The notes below the pieces were generated by a model that saw only the letters and a program-made list of their open reading frames with translations, ran no database searches and was not told the origin of the DNA. DNA of 64,000 nucleotides. Source: Glandiceps talaboti. Lineage: Eukaryota > Hemichordata > Enteropneusta > Spengelidae. The stretch is taken from positions 6,777,922-6,841,921 of the forward strand of contig NC_135563.1 of assembly GCF_964340395.1 (NCBI RefSeq), in the 5' to 3' direction. The number at the start of each line of letters is the position of its first letter. Position 1 is the first letter of the stretch. The position numbers and the translations under genes were made by a program. Positions 11,116 to 25,090 of the stretch are shown here, one piece after another.

Positions 11116-14100
11116 GCTTTTATGTATTTTCTTTGAATAACTGTTGATAGGCAATAAACCTAGGTGCATAGTTATAGATAAAACCATCCCTAAGATGTAA
11201 TGAAGTCACCAACATTTCAAGTAAAAAATTAATTGCCCCTTTTGTAGGTGGAATAGTAATAGTATCAATCATTTTCTTAGCCTGTACCTAATTGTGTTGA
11301 AAATCAGAAAATACATATTGTGTTTGAGATGCTGGGTACTTAGTTTTATTCACGGAAGCTGGTTTCAGGTTACATTACATGACAAAAGACGCCATTTTTT
11401 TTCATAAGATTTTAAAAGCTGTCCTCGCATAAAACTCATTTCTGATGATTGATTCAAGTATGTAATATTGAGATTAAGATGTAGGCTAATATGACAAGAA
11501 CTAGAAAGGCTGAGTGGGTGGAAACCTGTTAGCTGAAAATTAGACATCTCTCTTTACATGACATTTACCTGGTTCCTCAATAATAATGAATTAAATTTGT
11601 AGGGTAGGTAGTATCAATTGTGAATCGTATACTAAAATTCGAGGTGTAGTGAAAATGAAAAGAAAATATAATGTTTTTAAGTTTTAACTCAATCTATATA
11701 CAGGTTATAAGTATCACCTGGCTACAAATTAAAATTTTACTGAAAAGAATTCATTTTTCAAGATGATTGAAAAAAAAATTTGAAAATTTTTACAAAATGT
11801 ATTTAAAAAAATTACATTTAATCAGTAATGCAGTGCAAATTGACACAAAGTGACAGCATATATTGCAATATTTGTATTGAAAATCAATCTAGGTACTGGT
11901 AGTAGTGTACACTATCAAATATTTTTTTTTTTTAGATGTTAGCTGTTTCTCTTTTTGAATAATGCGATATTTAAAACTGTGTAATTTTTTAACACAATTA
12001 AGGAAAATTTGTATTGTTTAGTTTGCCTGTATTTGGAACGTGGTAGTGTACTTTTGTGATATGTTCAAGTTTTGTTGTATACCAATGGTACAATTATTAA
12101 TAATATCACAATTTGGACTTTTGCGTTATGATTATTTGTTACTACAGCCAAATTGCTAGTGTTGTATTCATTAACACATAGACAAGTTATTAAATAGAAA
12201 TTGACATGCACATATATGTGTTACCCAAATTTGACATCAAGGAGTTACATTGATTAGAAATATGAGGCCAAATTTTACTATATTTTTTATTAATTATTTG
12301 AAATTAATTTTTAAAATTAATCTTTGAAATTAATTTTGAACCTCTTCAAGCGTTTCTCATTTAGAGTGTAATTATGAACTATGAATTATTAGTTTCTGAG
12401 AGAACTTAGAAATAGAAGATTAATATCTCGTTATGCTTAAAAATTTCTGGTGTACATTAATTAGAGCCCCCCCCCAAAAAAAAAAAAAAAAATTGTTTGG
12501 TTCTGGTAACCTTACCTAACCTAGTTTTTTACTGCAACTTTTTTTAAAGGTAATTTGAAAAAAATATTTGAAAAATCAAAAAAATTTACAAAGTCGCGTG
12601 AGAAATAGTGAGATTTGAAGTCATCATTGTCTCGTGATCAAAACAACTTGATGGAATACAGCGTACCACACGATATCTTGTGTGTATCATAGAGAAAGTG
12701 CAACTACATCTCTGTTTACCTCTGTAAATATGAAGAGAGCATTTGAACAGATCATCGAAGATAAAAGAAAAAAATCATACCCACCAACCCTATTTTCGAA
12801 ACCACAAAATTGTGGTCGAAAGACCGTCATAATTATAGCCTCGGACTCCAGGTAGACTCTGCATATATTAATATCACAGAACGGTAAGAAATAAAGAAAA
12901 TAAAAATTGGAAAAAAATGCATACATCACCATACAGAGTAGATGACACTATGTGACCTCACACAATGTAAGGAATTAGAATGGGTATGTACATGTGGTAA
13001 GAGGTCATGCGTGTCTGGCTTTAACAGAGAAATGAAAGTAGAAATACCTCTTTGTTTGAATTCTTAAGTCATTAATGTGTTGTTGTTTGTTTTGCCGAAG
13101 GCCAAGGTGAATGCCTGCCTACTTACCCATAGTCGTCATATTTATATCAGTCCTTCTTGTAATTGTAAAATAAACGGTTAGCTTTTCCATAAATCAATGT
13201 GTGTGGACGTGTTGCAAACCAAACATGCAAACTAACAGAGATTTTATTAAACCACTTGCTGTGCTAGTGTCCATGCATGTACAAACATTGCAAACTGAAA
13301 AAGAAAGCAAAATTTCCATAAACAATTTGATTGTAAAAGACAAGATGAGGTGTTGTTAGTCTCCGTTTACACAGACTCCTCTGACTTTTGCCGCACCCCC
13401 CCCCCCCCCCCCCCCCCCGAGTCTGGGAGAATGATGTGTTACTTGAAAGTGATCAAAACAAGATGGCTGCTCAGAAAGGCTGACACACAACATGATCTGT
13501 GTAGTGAAATCACACATTAGCAACTGTTGCTAAACGAAGATGATTCTCATTTTTTTTTTAGGAAATTAGGAAATTAGGAATCATTTCAGCCAATGTGATA
13601 AACTGTAAGTCCAGTGACAGTCACCATGTTACATCTGAATCACTTTCACAGCATATCCCCAGACTATCTTGGCGCAATGGAAGTCAGAGGATCCTGGGTA
13701 ACTGAGCCTGCGTAGGGTGCAAAGACACTTGTCAACACATCTCAAATCTGTTTATTGATCTCTGGCTAGTGTGACACTTGGTTAGGTTGGATTCTTTGGA
13801 TATTGATCTAAAAACCACTTTACAAGAGCTGAGCTTATTATGTATGGGGTTTAACTTTGAGACTTCTTGTATGGCTGTGCACTGATGAAAAAAAAAAGTC
13901 AGATAGAAAATCTCCAAAGTGAATTTAAAGCCATGGATAGTATTTGTGGTCTTTTTTGTTGAATAAGCAGCTTTCCTACTTATTGCATATCCAATGCGTG
14001 TTAGTGTAAGTTACTTTTGTTGGAGTATTCTATTTTCATTGCATGGGAGGTGATAGGTTCAATATTAGGCAAACTTTTCACTTTTTGAATTTCAACCTTG

Positions 14101-14290
14101 AGTATTGGCGAAAAGACTCGGGATGGCACCCTATGTACATGTATGGTCACCAACACAGTTTGTGAAGGTGTCAGATATTGTTTGAGTGTTTGAGTTTACA
14201 GTTCAGCCAGATATCACTTTTGAGTTGGTGGTATCGAAATCAATGGACCGTGCACACTGACAACACAGTGTAACAAATTGTACATCTGTG
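11116..14290. other. AT-rich intron sequence, no gene recognised
   Basis: It contains poly(A)/poly(T)-rich stretches, a C9-A18 homopolymer pair at 12466-12492 and a C run of about 22 bases at 13397-13418. Reading frames are short and unlike any family I know. Confidence 0.5.
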
Positions 14291-14299
14291 CCACATGAT

Positions 14300-14815
14300 T
14301 GCAATATTTGTATGTCTACATGTGTGTGTTAGATTGCGCAGCCATGGCCACATAGTTAAATTGTGTGTGTTAGTGCATGTACGCAGTCATGCGTCCATGG
14401 TGAATGTATGTATGTATGTATGTATGTATGTATGTATGTATGTATGTATGTATGTATGTATGTATGTATGTATGTGTTATTGCACAGCATTGCCACACAT
14501 AGAAATTGTATCTGTATAGGTTCTGTACTATAGGGATAACACACTGAATAGCACATATATGTGTACTGTACATGTGTGTGTTATTAGTGCACAGCCTTGG
14601 CCTCAGTGAGTGTATGTGTTCTTATGTGTGTTATTGCCCAGCCATGGCCACATAGACTGTATGTACATGTACATGTACATTGATATGTTTTGTATTGCAC
14701 AGCCTGGGCTACAGAGAATGTAACTGTGTACATGTATGTATGAATGTGTTATTGCACAGCTTAGACTACAGTTGAATACATTATGTGTTATTGTAAAGCG
14801 TGGGCTGCAGAGACA
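14300..14815. repeat. Imperfect 60-80-bp repeats around a (TATG)n microsatellite
   Basis: Copies share 'gtgttattgcacagcc' plus 'tggccacatag' or 'gggctacagag' and a 'tgtacatgtatg' tail (near 14330, 14475, 14580, 14625, 14690, 14745 and 14785). The pure (TATG) tract at 14405-14473 appears to be an expansion inside one copy's tail. Confidence 0.7.
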
Positions 14816-16266
14816 TGTACGCCTTTGAGGTGAGATTTCTGCAAAGCTAGAAGAACAAAAACGTGAGTCATTTCTAGCATATTTTCATGCCTCTTCTCCA
14901 CAGAGACTGACTAGGTATAAAAAAAAAGAAGACATTCCTAGGGTTTACTACAGTGCTGTGCTGATTACTAGCCTTCTTAGACTAAGTACAAAATGTATTC
15001 ACAGCAGACAACAAACAGCAGGAGATATACACAGAGCTTTTCTTATTAAGATTCATAACAGGGGCAGTCTGACAGAAAAATAAGTTACTAAATTCTTATT
15101 TTTTTAAACAAATAATGGCTGAAAGACAAACCCATCTATCAATTTAAAGCAAATATATGGACAGTTTTGGGAAATTGCTTTTTTTAAAAACTGGAAAACA
15201 GGTCTCAGATGAAAACAATACATGTATAGATTTTGTTACAATCTTGATTGTTATGTTAATGAACTGCTATACTATGCTTTGATAGGTTGAAAGAGAACTG
15301 AGTTAGGAATGAAAAATTAATAGATTTAATTATCCATCCACAGAAATAGTTCGACCCTTTTAACCCCAGTGGCCCATTAAACAGTTTGATGACCACTATG
15401 CCAGACCTTCAGTTTTAGTTTTCTGTTAACATTTAGAAATGAAAGACAAATGAATGAAACTGTCATTTATAAGATAACATGATTTATAATGCTACTGTCT
15501 CTGTTCAACACCAAGAGCTCCTGGCACAGAATACAATAATTGGAATCTCTTGTCATGAAGTCCTATTTGGTTTTAAAATTCAACACAGGTATAATCAGGT
15601 TTGGACTCACTTTTATAAAAAAAAAAAAGATTCAAATTCATTGAAAAGTTATCGAAAAGAAATTTGATTGGAATATTTATAAATTTAAAAGCTTAGTTGT
15701 TAATTAACTATGGTGTATTTTATAAAATGTAGAAACGTTTTTTAAAAAGTGTTGGTGCATTTCTAATAATAGCTCAGTTCCTTTGAATCTTACATGATTA
15801 TGTCAAAGTTGGAAACTTGTGTTAACGACAACGACAACGGTTGTGTATGTTTCTTGTCTGTAGATGCATTAGATTTCATCAACAATGTGTGTCACATGGG
15901 TTTACTTCCAGCGCTGGTCACTTTTGTGATGATGTGTATGCATGTCAGAGACCCACTATTGCAATGAAAGTCAACAGATAGGTTAAGTTACATGTGTGAC
16001 AATAGAGGATATTAACAGCAAAACATTGTTTATGTTATAGGGATTGTTAAAATGCAAGACTGGAACGAGTAGTTCAATGCAGACGTGAGCTTATTGTCCA
16101 ATCTACAAACACTATAATAGCAATTGTCATTATATGAATCTGCCAAGCATAGAATCACTGAGTTGGATGGAAAACATCTATGTTTGGAGTACGTACTTAC
16201 GGATAGATGAAAAACATCTATGTTTGGAGTACAACACACTAAGACTCCCTGATGTGTTCACAAAGT

Positions 16267-16267
<1 letters not shown>

Positions 16268-16317
<50 letters not shown>

Positions 16318-16330
16318 ACACTCACTCACA
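16268..16330. repeat. (AC)n microsatellite
   Basis: About 25 AC units ending in ACTC variants. Confidence 0.95.
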
Positions 16331-16759
16331 TCTTATCCACCTAGTAAATACCAGTTTCATTGATTCCATACCTGGTTCTCGCATTGATGATATCTTCTCC
16401 AAAACTTTCCTATACACTTTACCAAACAACCGTTATTCATTCCTAAATCTTAATTGTAATCTGAATAGTAATATTCAACGTCTTGGCAACAATTTTTCAA
16501 TTTTTTTGGATTACCGTACAAAAAACACTTTATTTTCATTCAAAGTGACGAACAAGTAACCTTAAATTTTGAATATCATTAGTGTGAAACTTTGACAAGT
16601 ACTGGAAAGGTGAAAGTAAACGGCCATTTTCACTTACACTTCTTATGGTAATTTGGAAGAGCTTAGAGTGATGCAAACACTGTGTCAGGTAATCTTCAGC
16701 ATTCTGTTTATTTGTTGTCAAATGAAGTGAAATGGATCTCAATTCTCATGTGAAGAGGT

Positions 16760-17134
16760 ATGGACAATTTATCAACAATGCACAAAGGAGTCTACCGTCA
16801 GGACTTTGTGGTCATGTGTTGTTTATTCATTAGCACTGATACCTCTGTCAACAACACAACATTAGTGTTGATTATCCTCTTGTGGTTCACAAAGAAATTT
16901 CAGCTAGCCTTGCCTTTTTTTAAACATCCATTCATTGGAGGAATAGCGGTTCTCTTCAGCCTACAGATTGGGCTTGCCACGTATATGATCATCATTCTGG
17001 GTACCGGGCGTAGTCTAGATGGAGTTGAATTCGGCTGGTGTCTTTTGAGTAATGATGCTTTTATAAAGTTAAGGTTTTATGAGTTTTGGGTGAAGACACT
17101 TAACAAAATGCCTAAAGCCAACCCATGGCAATGA
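16760..17134 (+). CDS. Unidentified 124-residue frame with two hydrophobic segments, doubtful
   Basis: The frame has ATG at 16760 and ends TGA at 17132-17134. Residues about 34-43 (TTLVLIILLW) and 58-81 (FIGGIAVLFSLQIGLATYMIII) are hydrophobic enough to be membrane-embedded. The C-terminal part is mixed and ends NKMPKANPWQ. It is among the longest non-repeat frames in the intron. It has no recognisable family, no convincing splice sites and no flanking gene. It could be a nested gene, a retrocopy remnant or chance. Confidence 0.2.
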   Translation: MDNLSTMHKGVYRQDFVVMCCLFISTDTSVNNTTLVLIILLWFTKKFQLALPFFKHPFIGGIAVLFSLQIGLATYMIIILGTGRSLDGVEFGWCLLSNDAFIKLRFYEFWVKTLNKMPKANPWQ

Positions 17135-18255
17135 AGTGCTTTTCTCTTTATTTATCAAACAATTTTGATGCTTGTTAGGTCCACCTAGTAAGTCAATTTC
17201 TATTCCCCATGTTTGCTTTGTACATGTATATTCAGCTGCCTTTTAAACTAGGCATTCAGAGATTGTCTTTGTTGGTTTAAAAAAGGAACCCCATAGACAT
17301 TGTGAGGGGAGAATGTCGTTCTTCTGTAAATGGAAGGGTGGAGAGGCCAACCATTGACTACTAATCATGCAGAGTGACTGTAGAGCATAGGTAAAGTTGT
17401 GTACCTGGAGGACCCATACAGCTGCCAACTTAAAGCAGTATTTGTAACAAAAGTCATACAACCTAGATTCATATGATTGTTTGCAGGTTGTTGAACACTG
17501 AAATACCTTTAAAAGTTGCCACAATTGGAAGACAGACATGATTATGCGATAAACATGATTGCAGTGTTGAGTTACACTTTTACGATGATTCTGTACGCTA
17601 GTGTTAGTCAACAAAATGAACCAATGGAATGTACTATGTTCGTTCTTAGAAAGATGTGTGCAGTTCTGGTAGTGACACTGAGAGTCAACAAAATAAGAAA
17701 ATTTCAATTCCTCAAATATGAAACTAATATAATGTAGGATTTTATTGACATTGATGAGATAAAATAACACATTTTTTTTGTTTTTTTGGCAGTTTTAGCT
17801 GAATATTTTGAAAAGTATAAAGTGTACTGTATATAACGTTTCATGCAGAGTCCAGGTCTTGGTAATTTGACCAAGTCTGTCTATTCACCCTGGAATGTGT
17901 AACATAGGATTACTCCTTTGTGACTTCAACTCAAGTATTGCCAAGTATTGCTTTTAGAATTTCATCCTCGCTGAAGTACGTTGTTTACACTGTTGATCCC
18001 CTTCAATGTGTCATCTGGCAAGAAGCCCATGGAGGAGAATTGTGTAGTTTCAAGAAAAAAAAACCATTATGTAATGTATTATAAAGGGACATCAAATATT
18101 CTCTGGATTTTCCAGTTTTGTCTATAATATACAGAATTTTAATACTGTATTACCATATTTTGTTACAGCATATTTTGTGCTATGTTCTGCTAGGCTAATT
18201 ACCTTGTATATGCTCTTATAAATAGCAAAACTTGTTTATTTTGTACTCTGACACA

Positions 18256-18910
18256 AGCAGGGCTCGAAATCAGCAGTACAGGGCACACAGACTTCTAAAT
18301 GTTGTATCTAGACTTCCAAATTAGCAGTAATGTAGGGCACATAGATTCTAAACATTGTATCTAGACTACCAATTAGCAGTAGTCCAGGACACATAGACTA
18401 CTAAACATTGTATCTAGACTACCAAATTAGCAGTAGTCCAGGACACTTAGACTACTAAACATTGTATCTAGACTACCAAATTAGCAGTAGTCCAGGACAC
18501 ACAGACTACTAAACATTGTATCTAGACTACCAAATTAGCAGTAGTCCAGGACACTTAGACTACTAAACATTGTATCTAGACTACCAAATTAGCAGTAGTC
18601 CAGGACACACAGACTACTAAACATTGTATCTAGACTACCAAATTAGCAGTAGTCCAGGACACATAGACTACTAAACATTGTATCTAGACTACCAAATTAG
18701 CAGTAGTCCAGGACACATAGACTACTAAACATTGTATCTAGACTACCAATTAGCAGTAGTCCAGGACACATAGACTACTGAACACTTTAGCTAACACCAC
18801 CAATAAGGTGATAGTATGTCAGACCAATGGAAATCAAACAAAAATTTCAGCTGAAACAATTCACCAGGCTAAATCTGTAAACCAAGTGTACAAGTTAAAT
18901 TCAAAGACTG
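18256..18910 (+). repeat. Dispersed repeat family B copy with internal 54-bp minisatellite
   Basis: The start is 'cagggctcgaaatcagcagta'. About nine tandem units of roughly 54 bp follow (each with 'agactactaaacattgtatc', 'tagactaccaaattagcag' and 'tagtccaggacaca') from about 18290 to 18780. The family B tail then resumes ('gaccaatggaaatc', 'ctgaaacaattcac', 'aagttaaattcaaag'). Most units differ at only one or two sites (acacat / acttag / acacag), and the variants alternate, as in recent block duplication. Confidence 0.85.
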
Positions 18911-18999
18911 ACATGCATTGATCATATTTTACAATTACACCAGCAGGATAGAGCTAAATTGTCAGAGTACATAATGGAAGATTATAGAATAGTGGGCCA

Positions 19000-21900
19000 A
19001 CATATGCTTTGATGTAAGTCATGAAGAATTAGTGAAAATAGGCATATCATGGTGAAAAATTAAGAAAGGTGGTAATTTTTGCTGGCTACTACTACTAGCC
19101 TGCATACATTGCAATCTGTGATTTTTTTTTTTCACTCATCACTAACTATTTGTAATACTGTCAATATGAACTCATTATTGTGGTCTGGAAATTGTTTAGT
19201 TAGTGAAGTTTTATGTGTATAGACATAGAGACTACTGGAAAGGAAATACAATGAACATAAAAGAAATTAAAGTAATCATTCTTTGCAATACTAAAGTGGG
19301 GTTTCTCATAAAGTAGTACAAGAATTATTAATCATGGCTGCCCTCCATATTCAAAGAAGGCATAAATTTCAGTCGCTGTGCATGAAAATGATTTATATTT
19401 TAATTTCTTAAATTATATCAGATGACAGAATTGTAATTTTCAAAAGACAGAGACGCTATTTAGGTTAAAATTGTCATATTTCTGATTGCTCCATACACTT
19501 TTTGGAGTTTTATTACAAAACAGGTATTTGGGTACTCAAATTTACCATCATGGGAAAAATTGTGCTGATGCATAAATCACACTTTCCTGTATACATTCTG
19601 AAAACAGTTGGGGTTATCGTAAACAGGTGGGTGAAATTATGTCTTAGCTTAGGGAGTGTTTTTGCATAAATTAGAGACAGTTAAAGGGTCATAACAGCCT
19701 GTATGAAATGTGCTGATAAAATGCTACCACACATTAGTATGCATCAACTCCATAAATTGTGTGATTGTACAGTATTTTAAAGTACTTATATTTGAATAAA
19801 GAGTTAGCTCTTCACTGCACAAAAACAGACGATTAATCTTAAAGGAGTAATCCTAAAGAAATAGATAATATACTAGTTTATTTGAAGGAGGTATTGTCAA
19901 GAGAAATAGACATTTAATTACGTTTTGATTAACAGGCTGGATTTTTACAACTCTTGTAAGATTTTCTGATATTTGCAAGATGCACTGTGTCTCGATCCTT
20001 TGCATAGGGCAGTGAGGACTGCGTATACTAAGGCAGTGATTGGATATATACCAGCCTGGAGACTTGACTATCTCGCAGTACATACTGGCTTGACTGGCTA
20101 ACAAATCGTCAAACCAGATAGCCCCAGGGCTAGCTACATACAAATAAATTGATCAAAGAGCAACCAAACCAGTATGTCGTATGTGTCAGATAGCCAGTCT
20201 GGAAGTTAGATATAGCTTTGTAGTGATTGGGCTTGTGCAAGACACAACTACTGGAGCTGTAGTCAATTAGATTTGAACTTTGAAATTAATTGTAGAATTT
20301 GACAGCCTACATTGAATCAGATAGTGTGTTCTACGCAAAGCACTTAATCCTGTGTTAGGAATAGGGAAATTGGGTACTTATTACCTCAGGAAAGTACCTA
20401 TCGGTATGTGCATCCTGAAAAAAACCCAAGTGATAGATCCTAGATATGCATGGCTTGGGGAAATAATATCTAAGTGTCCTGTACATTAACAAGACACGCC
20501 ACATTTGATCATATTATGCATATGAATATGAAAAGTCTTTGACATATTTTATTATTCTCAATGATTAGATTGCTGTATATATATTTAGGGATTTCGTTGT
20601 TGACTCAGTTGAAGGATGTGATAATATGACAGAACCTCATAATGTGCGAATGCAAATGCGGCATACTCTGGGAATCTGTATGAGTGCTTGCAGTGTTCTC
20701 TGCACCTGTACTTTCACGAGTGAAGGCTAAGCAGAAAACACTGCAAATATCCCTGAGTACCCACAATGGCACTCGTGCAGCATGGAGTTCTGGTATTATT
20801 ACATATGTTTATCTGAAACAACACATTTCCATAAAAATGACACTAAGCGATCACACGCTTTCGTGTAGAATGAATGACCGTGTCCTCATTTGCATATCAT
20901 TTGCATGCAGGTTTTCAATAATGTTTTCAGTATTGCACTGCAGTGCAAATACCACTAGTATGCACGCACACCCAGTGCCAGTAATCTCTGGTACATATGT
21001 AAAATATGTATACATGTAGTGTATTGTCAACTCATAAGAAAATCTGAAACCCGTTCCTATGAGCTTGAATTCCATGACTAGATCAGCATGGTATAATACT
21101 GTGTAGTACTATACAAACCCTAGAGACACAAAATTTTCCTTTCAGTCAGCTAATTAAAGCCGCATTAAAAAACTTTTTACTCTAACTAAATTATTGTTGG
21201 AATGCTGATATCTGCCTGATAGGTTGTGTCATTAATTATTAAGTGTAATCCCTAGACAAACTCCCAACAATGCCCCCCATTGGTTTAAAGCAAACACTAA
21301 GCAGTAATGCTATTATCAATAGAGTCAGAACTACGTGCATTAACAAAATAACATGTGCAGAAATTGTGAGTGTTGTAATGTTGTTATGTCCTGGATATTA
21401 GCAGTCTTCTATCTGAGCTATTACAATCTTAGTGACGAGGGAAAAGGGCAAATCTGGTAAAATTTATAGTTTTTGACACTTCCAATCATGATATTAATGG
21501 GGTACTTCATTAAAATGCAGGTAGATTTTATTTTCATTCTAACCGTAATGAAAACACTGCCAAATGTACTTACAAAAATTTTTAAACGCTCTGTATAGCC
21601 TTTAGAGTACTACAGAATTTTAAAGGAAGAAAAACCCAGTTCTTTTCACTGGATTGTTGCTATGTGTACAAAAATTCCTGGATTCACAGTCCAGACAGTT
21701 TAGTATGCAAAGACATGTTTTCAACATCACTGGTTCTTTCAATATGATTACCAAAGGAAGCATGTATTTTGTTAGTCTAATTGAAGGGCATGGCCTCTTC
21801 CACTAGTCTGTGAGATAGTCTTTTACCGCTTTGCGTGACCAGCCACCGTTTTACATATAAATTATTCAGACACAGCCTAGGAAGGGCTGCATAATTAGCA

Positions 21901-22070
21901 TATTTCATAATTGTTGGTAACTCATCCAGAAGTGTAAAGTAGAAATGTATGGTGTGTTGTGTTGAATTCTTATTTCACATATCAATGTGTCTTGAAGTTC
22001 ATTTACCGTAGATCAAGCATGCTAGCACTTATAGCCCTGCAGTGACTTGGATTTCTGACACAGCATACTG
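19000..22070. other. Intron sequence, nothing recognised
   Basis: Unique-looking AT-rich sequence. The frames at 19853-20143 (-) and 20684-21019 (+) show no family resemblance. Confidence 0.5.
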
Positions 22071-22071
22071 G

Positions 22072-22360
22072 CTGTGGCCAAGTCTGTCAATGACATTGTC
22101 AGGCCAAATAGCCAAGTCTGTAATTTTGTCAGGCCAAATAGCCAAATCTGTGAATGACATTGTCAGGCCAAATAGCCAAGTCTGTGAATGACATTGTCAG
22201 GCCAAATAGCCAAGTCTGTGAATGACATTGTCAGGCCAAATAGCCAAGTCTGTGAATGACATTGTCAGGCCAAATAGCCAAGTCTGTGAATGATATTGTC
22301 AAGCCAAATAGCTAAGTCTGTGAATGATATTGTCAGGCCAAATAGCCAAGTCTGTGGGCC
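22072..22360. repeat. 34-bp minisatellite, about 8 copies
   Basis: The unit contains 'gccaagtctgtgaatgacat' followed by 'tgtcaggccaaata'. One unit has an internal deletion near 22115. Copies are nearly identical, and there is no spacer variation. Confidence 0.9.
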
Positions 22361-22957
22361 GCTATGTTAACATGTTCACTTCCATTAATACACCTGTATG
22401 AGTTCATTGAGTTCCAGCAGAAAATGTTTGTTAATTTAAAAAGGGAATTAACATGATAGCAAAATATGACATGAAAATATGATAGGTAATATTTTGATGC
22501 ATACATTGAGTACTTCTAGTTAGTATTTCAAATCGGCCAATTAAGTAAATGTACCACGAGTATTATACAGTTGATGACCTCGTCTGTCTGTGTAAAATCA
22601 ATAGGATTTGGAGGTAAGCCAATTTTAGATAATCCAGTGAAGCTGTCCAATAGTTGATTGTGTAATAGAGGACTTAAGAAAGATGGTTGGAAAACAAGTA
22701 TGAACTAAAATGGCATTACCGGTGTTCATCTGCATCAAATATTTGACATGTTTGTGAATTATATTGTGTGTCAATGTATATATGTCAGAGGTGTAGCATG
22801 TGTGACTGGTTACATTTACATTTAGTTCTCTTCGTACTGAGGTTGCCATTTTCCCTTTGAGTACTGTATAGCAAGTAAAGTGTGAAATGTACCAACTTTT
22901 CTGCTCTCAACCACCATTTCTGTCACCATCATCGTTGTTATTAGCAATGGTGTATGT

Positions 22958-22958
<1 letters not shown>

Positions 22959-23045
<87 letters not shown>

Positions 23046-23239
23046 CCACCACCACCACCACCACCACCACTATCACCACCACAGCTACCCACACCACCAT
23101 CATCATTACCACCACCACCATCACCACCACCACCATCATCATCACCACCACCACCACTATCACCACCACAGCTACCCACACCATCATCATTACCATCATC
23201 ATCACCATCACCACCACCACCATCATCATCATCACCACC

Positions 23240-23304
<65 letters not shown>

Positions 23305-23305
23305 T
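22959..23305. repeat. (ATC)n/(ACC)n trinucleotide tract
   Basis: Pure ATC to about 23043 is followed by mixed ACC/ATC with 'cacagctacccacacc' interruptions duplicated at about 23081 and 23167. ATC then resumes. The poly-His, poly-Ser and poly-Asp frames are artefacts. Confidence 0.95.
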
Positions 23306-23682
23306 TTAATATCAGAAAATTATGAAAATGTAAATACTAAGAAAAGTATTGATGAAGAAGTATACAATTCAATTCAGCATTGATGAAGTGAAAAATAGAA
23401 AATTAAACAGAAAAATAAAGAAGAAAAAACAACAAATATTTTGTTTATCACTTTTTTATTCCTAAGATATTTGTAAGAGTATTTTCAGTGTTAATGTGGT
23501 AGATATACACTTGTGCAATGATTTAGGTGATTACTAACAAGTCAGATAGTCTTGTAACCACTCTGTGACTGAGGATCATGTTGCTAATGACGTCATAACG
23601 TTATTTGAATATGTATTACTACTACAGTATTCAGGAATTTAAATAAGAGTAGATTTCATCTGTCTGAAGTCAAATAAACCGA

Positions 23683-23945
23683 GATCATGGTGCAGTACTC
23701 CTTATACATGTACAGAACCCCAATAATTTTGATCATATATTTTATCAGTATTACCATTATTTGAAAATTTATTTCATTATATTTTTGCCAGACAATTGGC
23801 CCGAGACCATGGTGCAATGAATTTACTCCTCAGAACCACAGTGACTTTAATAATTAATGCATTGCATTTGATGTAGTAGTTAGGATTACCAATATTTGAA
23901 AATTTATTTCGTTATTTTTGGCCAGACAGTGTCTGATTATAACCT
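23683..23945. repeat. Diverged tandem duplication of about 128 bp
   Basis: Both copies carry 'gagatcatggtgca' or 'gagaccatggtgca', 'atttgaaaatttatttc' and 'gccagaca'. Confidence 0.6.
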
Positions 23946-24117
23946 AAATAAACGGGGACAATTTCTATTTTAAGTTTTTCAAATATATTATTATATTTTG
24001 TTGGCAAATTCCATGACCATTGTCTGGGTGATGATATATGGATTAGTTATTGATAAATGATAAGAAAAGTAATGTTTCTGGGTTCTCTAATTCAAGGTTG
24101 AAGTACGTGTAATGTTT

Positions 24118-24350
24118 ATGTGTACCGCTCTATACACCTGTACAGGGTATTGTCCAAAAAATATACTTTTTAATATACCTCAGCACTCATTTATGAAAAA
24201 TTGAGAAAAATAGTGGGGATTTTGAATTTTGTGTGTACCATTATACAGTTAGTTGTACAGAGTATTGTCAAAAAAATACACTTATACAAGTTATACCCCA
24301 GCAATTATTTATGAAAAATCGAGAAATATCAAGAGTTTGAATGTTTTGAG
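24118..24350. repeat. Diverged tandem duplication of about 114 bp
   Basis: Shared blocks are 'gtgtacc', 'tgtacag(g/a)gtattgtc', 'atttatgaaaaat' and 'gagaaa'. Confidence 0.6.
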
Positions 24351-24475
24351 TCATATTTTTAGCACCACAGAAACGATGACATAAACACACGTATGTTCTC
24401 TTAACTTAGAATGAGCTGCATATAAATCCCATATATTTGTTTGAACATGGTACAACTTTGTTTGCATTGAGATAT
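24330..24475 (-). repeat. Dispersed repeat family C, minus-strand partial copy
   Basis: The copy contains 'gtttgaatgttttgagtc', 'atgacataaacacacgt', 'catatatttgtttgaacat' and 'ggtacaa'. The same ordered blocks occur on the minus strand at 62430-62640, and on the plus strand at 32280-32440 and 60840-60990. Confidence 0.5.
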
Positions 24476-24899
24476 AATTCATGTCCTATTGTAATCATAC
24501 TATTACATGTATACACATTATGACTGTAATGCCTGTTTTTTGTGAAAGCAAGAGTAGCCCTTCAAAATTACATTGGTTGACTTTGAATAGCCAATTGCCC
24601 TGTTTTCTCTAATTACGGAGAAAAATGCCAGCAGGAGTAAGCTTACAAAGTAATTGATCTTTCTACTCAGTTGACCTTCCTGAACCAAATGTAGGTCACG
24701 TGACATTTAAGTGTCAATTTTAAGAGTTTGTTGACTGTAGTTTTACCAGGCAACCTAGAATCAAGCTATAACTATGGTCTGTTACAGTAGCAGTCTGTCT
24801 TGTGTAGATTGTAAAAAAAAATGTGTATGCTGAAATTTTTTTCAGCAACTTGTCATATTTATGCTTTTAACTCACAAATGAAGAGAAAGCGTGTTCTCT

Positions 24900-25090
24900 T
24901 TGATAAACATCCAATATCAAGACAGTCAGTGTAGATTCAGAGCCACCGTCCATCTAACTTGGAATTATTTTTAGTAAAACATTACTAAAAGATTGTGTAT
25001 ATATATATCGAGATTCTTAGCCACCATACAGATGTAGGTGTAACTTGGAAGGAATTGTTTTTGGTTGAACTTTACTAAAAAGTTCCTGTA
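24900..25090. repeat. Diverged tandem duplication of about 115 bp
   Basis: Two copies share 'gccacc', 'taacttgga', 'aattgtttttggtt' or 'aattatttttagta', and 'actaaaa'. Confidence 0.45.

Noticed and set aside
16340-16545. Coding-like plus-strand stretch (…RIDDIFSKTFLYTLPNNRYS…)
   Set aside because: Short, without start or stop context or recognised family. It is too weak to call.
19853-20143. 96-residue minus-strand frame
   Set aside because: No family resemblance or splice context, and it is compatible with chance in the window.
22072-22360. Regular short repeats that could suggest a CRISPR array
   Set aside because: These are head-to-tail 34-bp units with no unique spacers, in a eukaryotic intron with no cas genes. 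The same applies to the 54-bp and 30-bp arrays.
22822-23325. Poly-His, poly-Ser, poly-Met/Val and poly-Asp frames
   Set aside because: All are different readings of one ATC/ACC trinucleotide tract.
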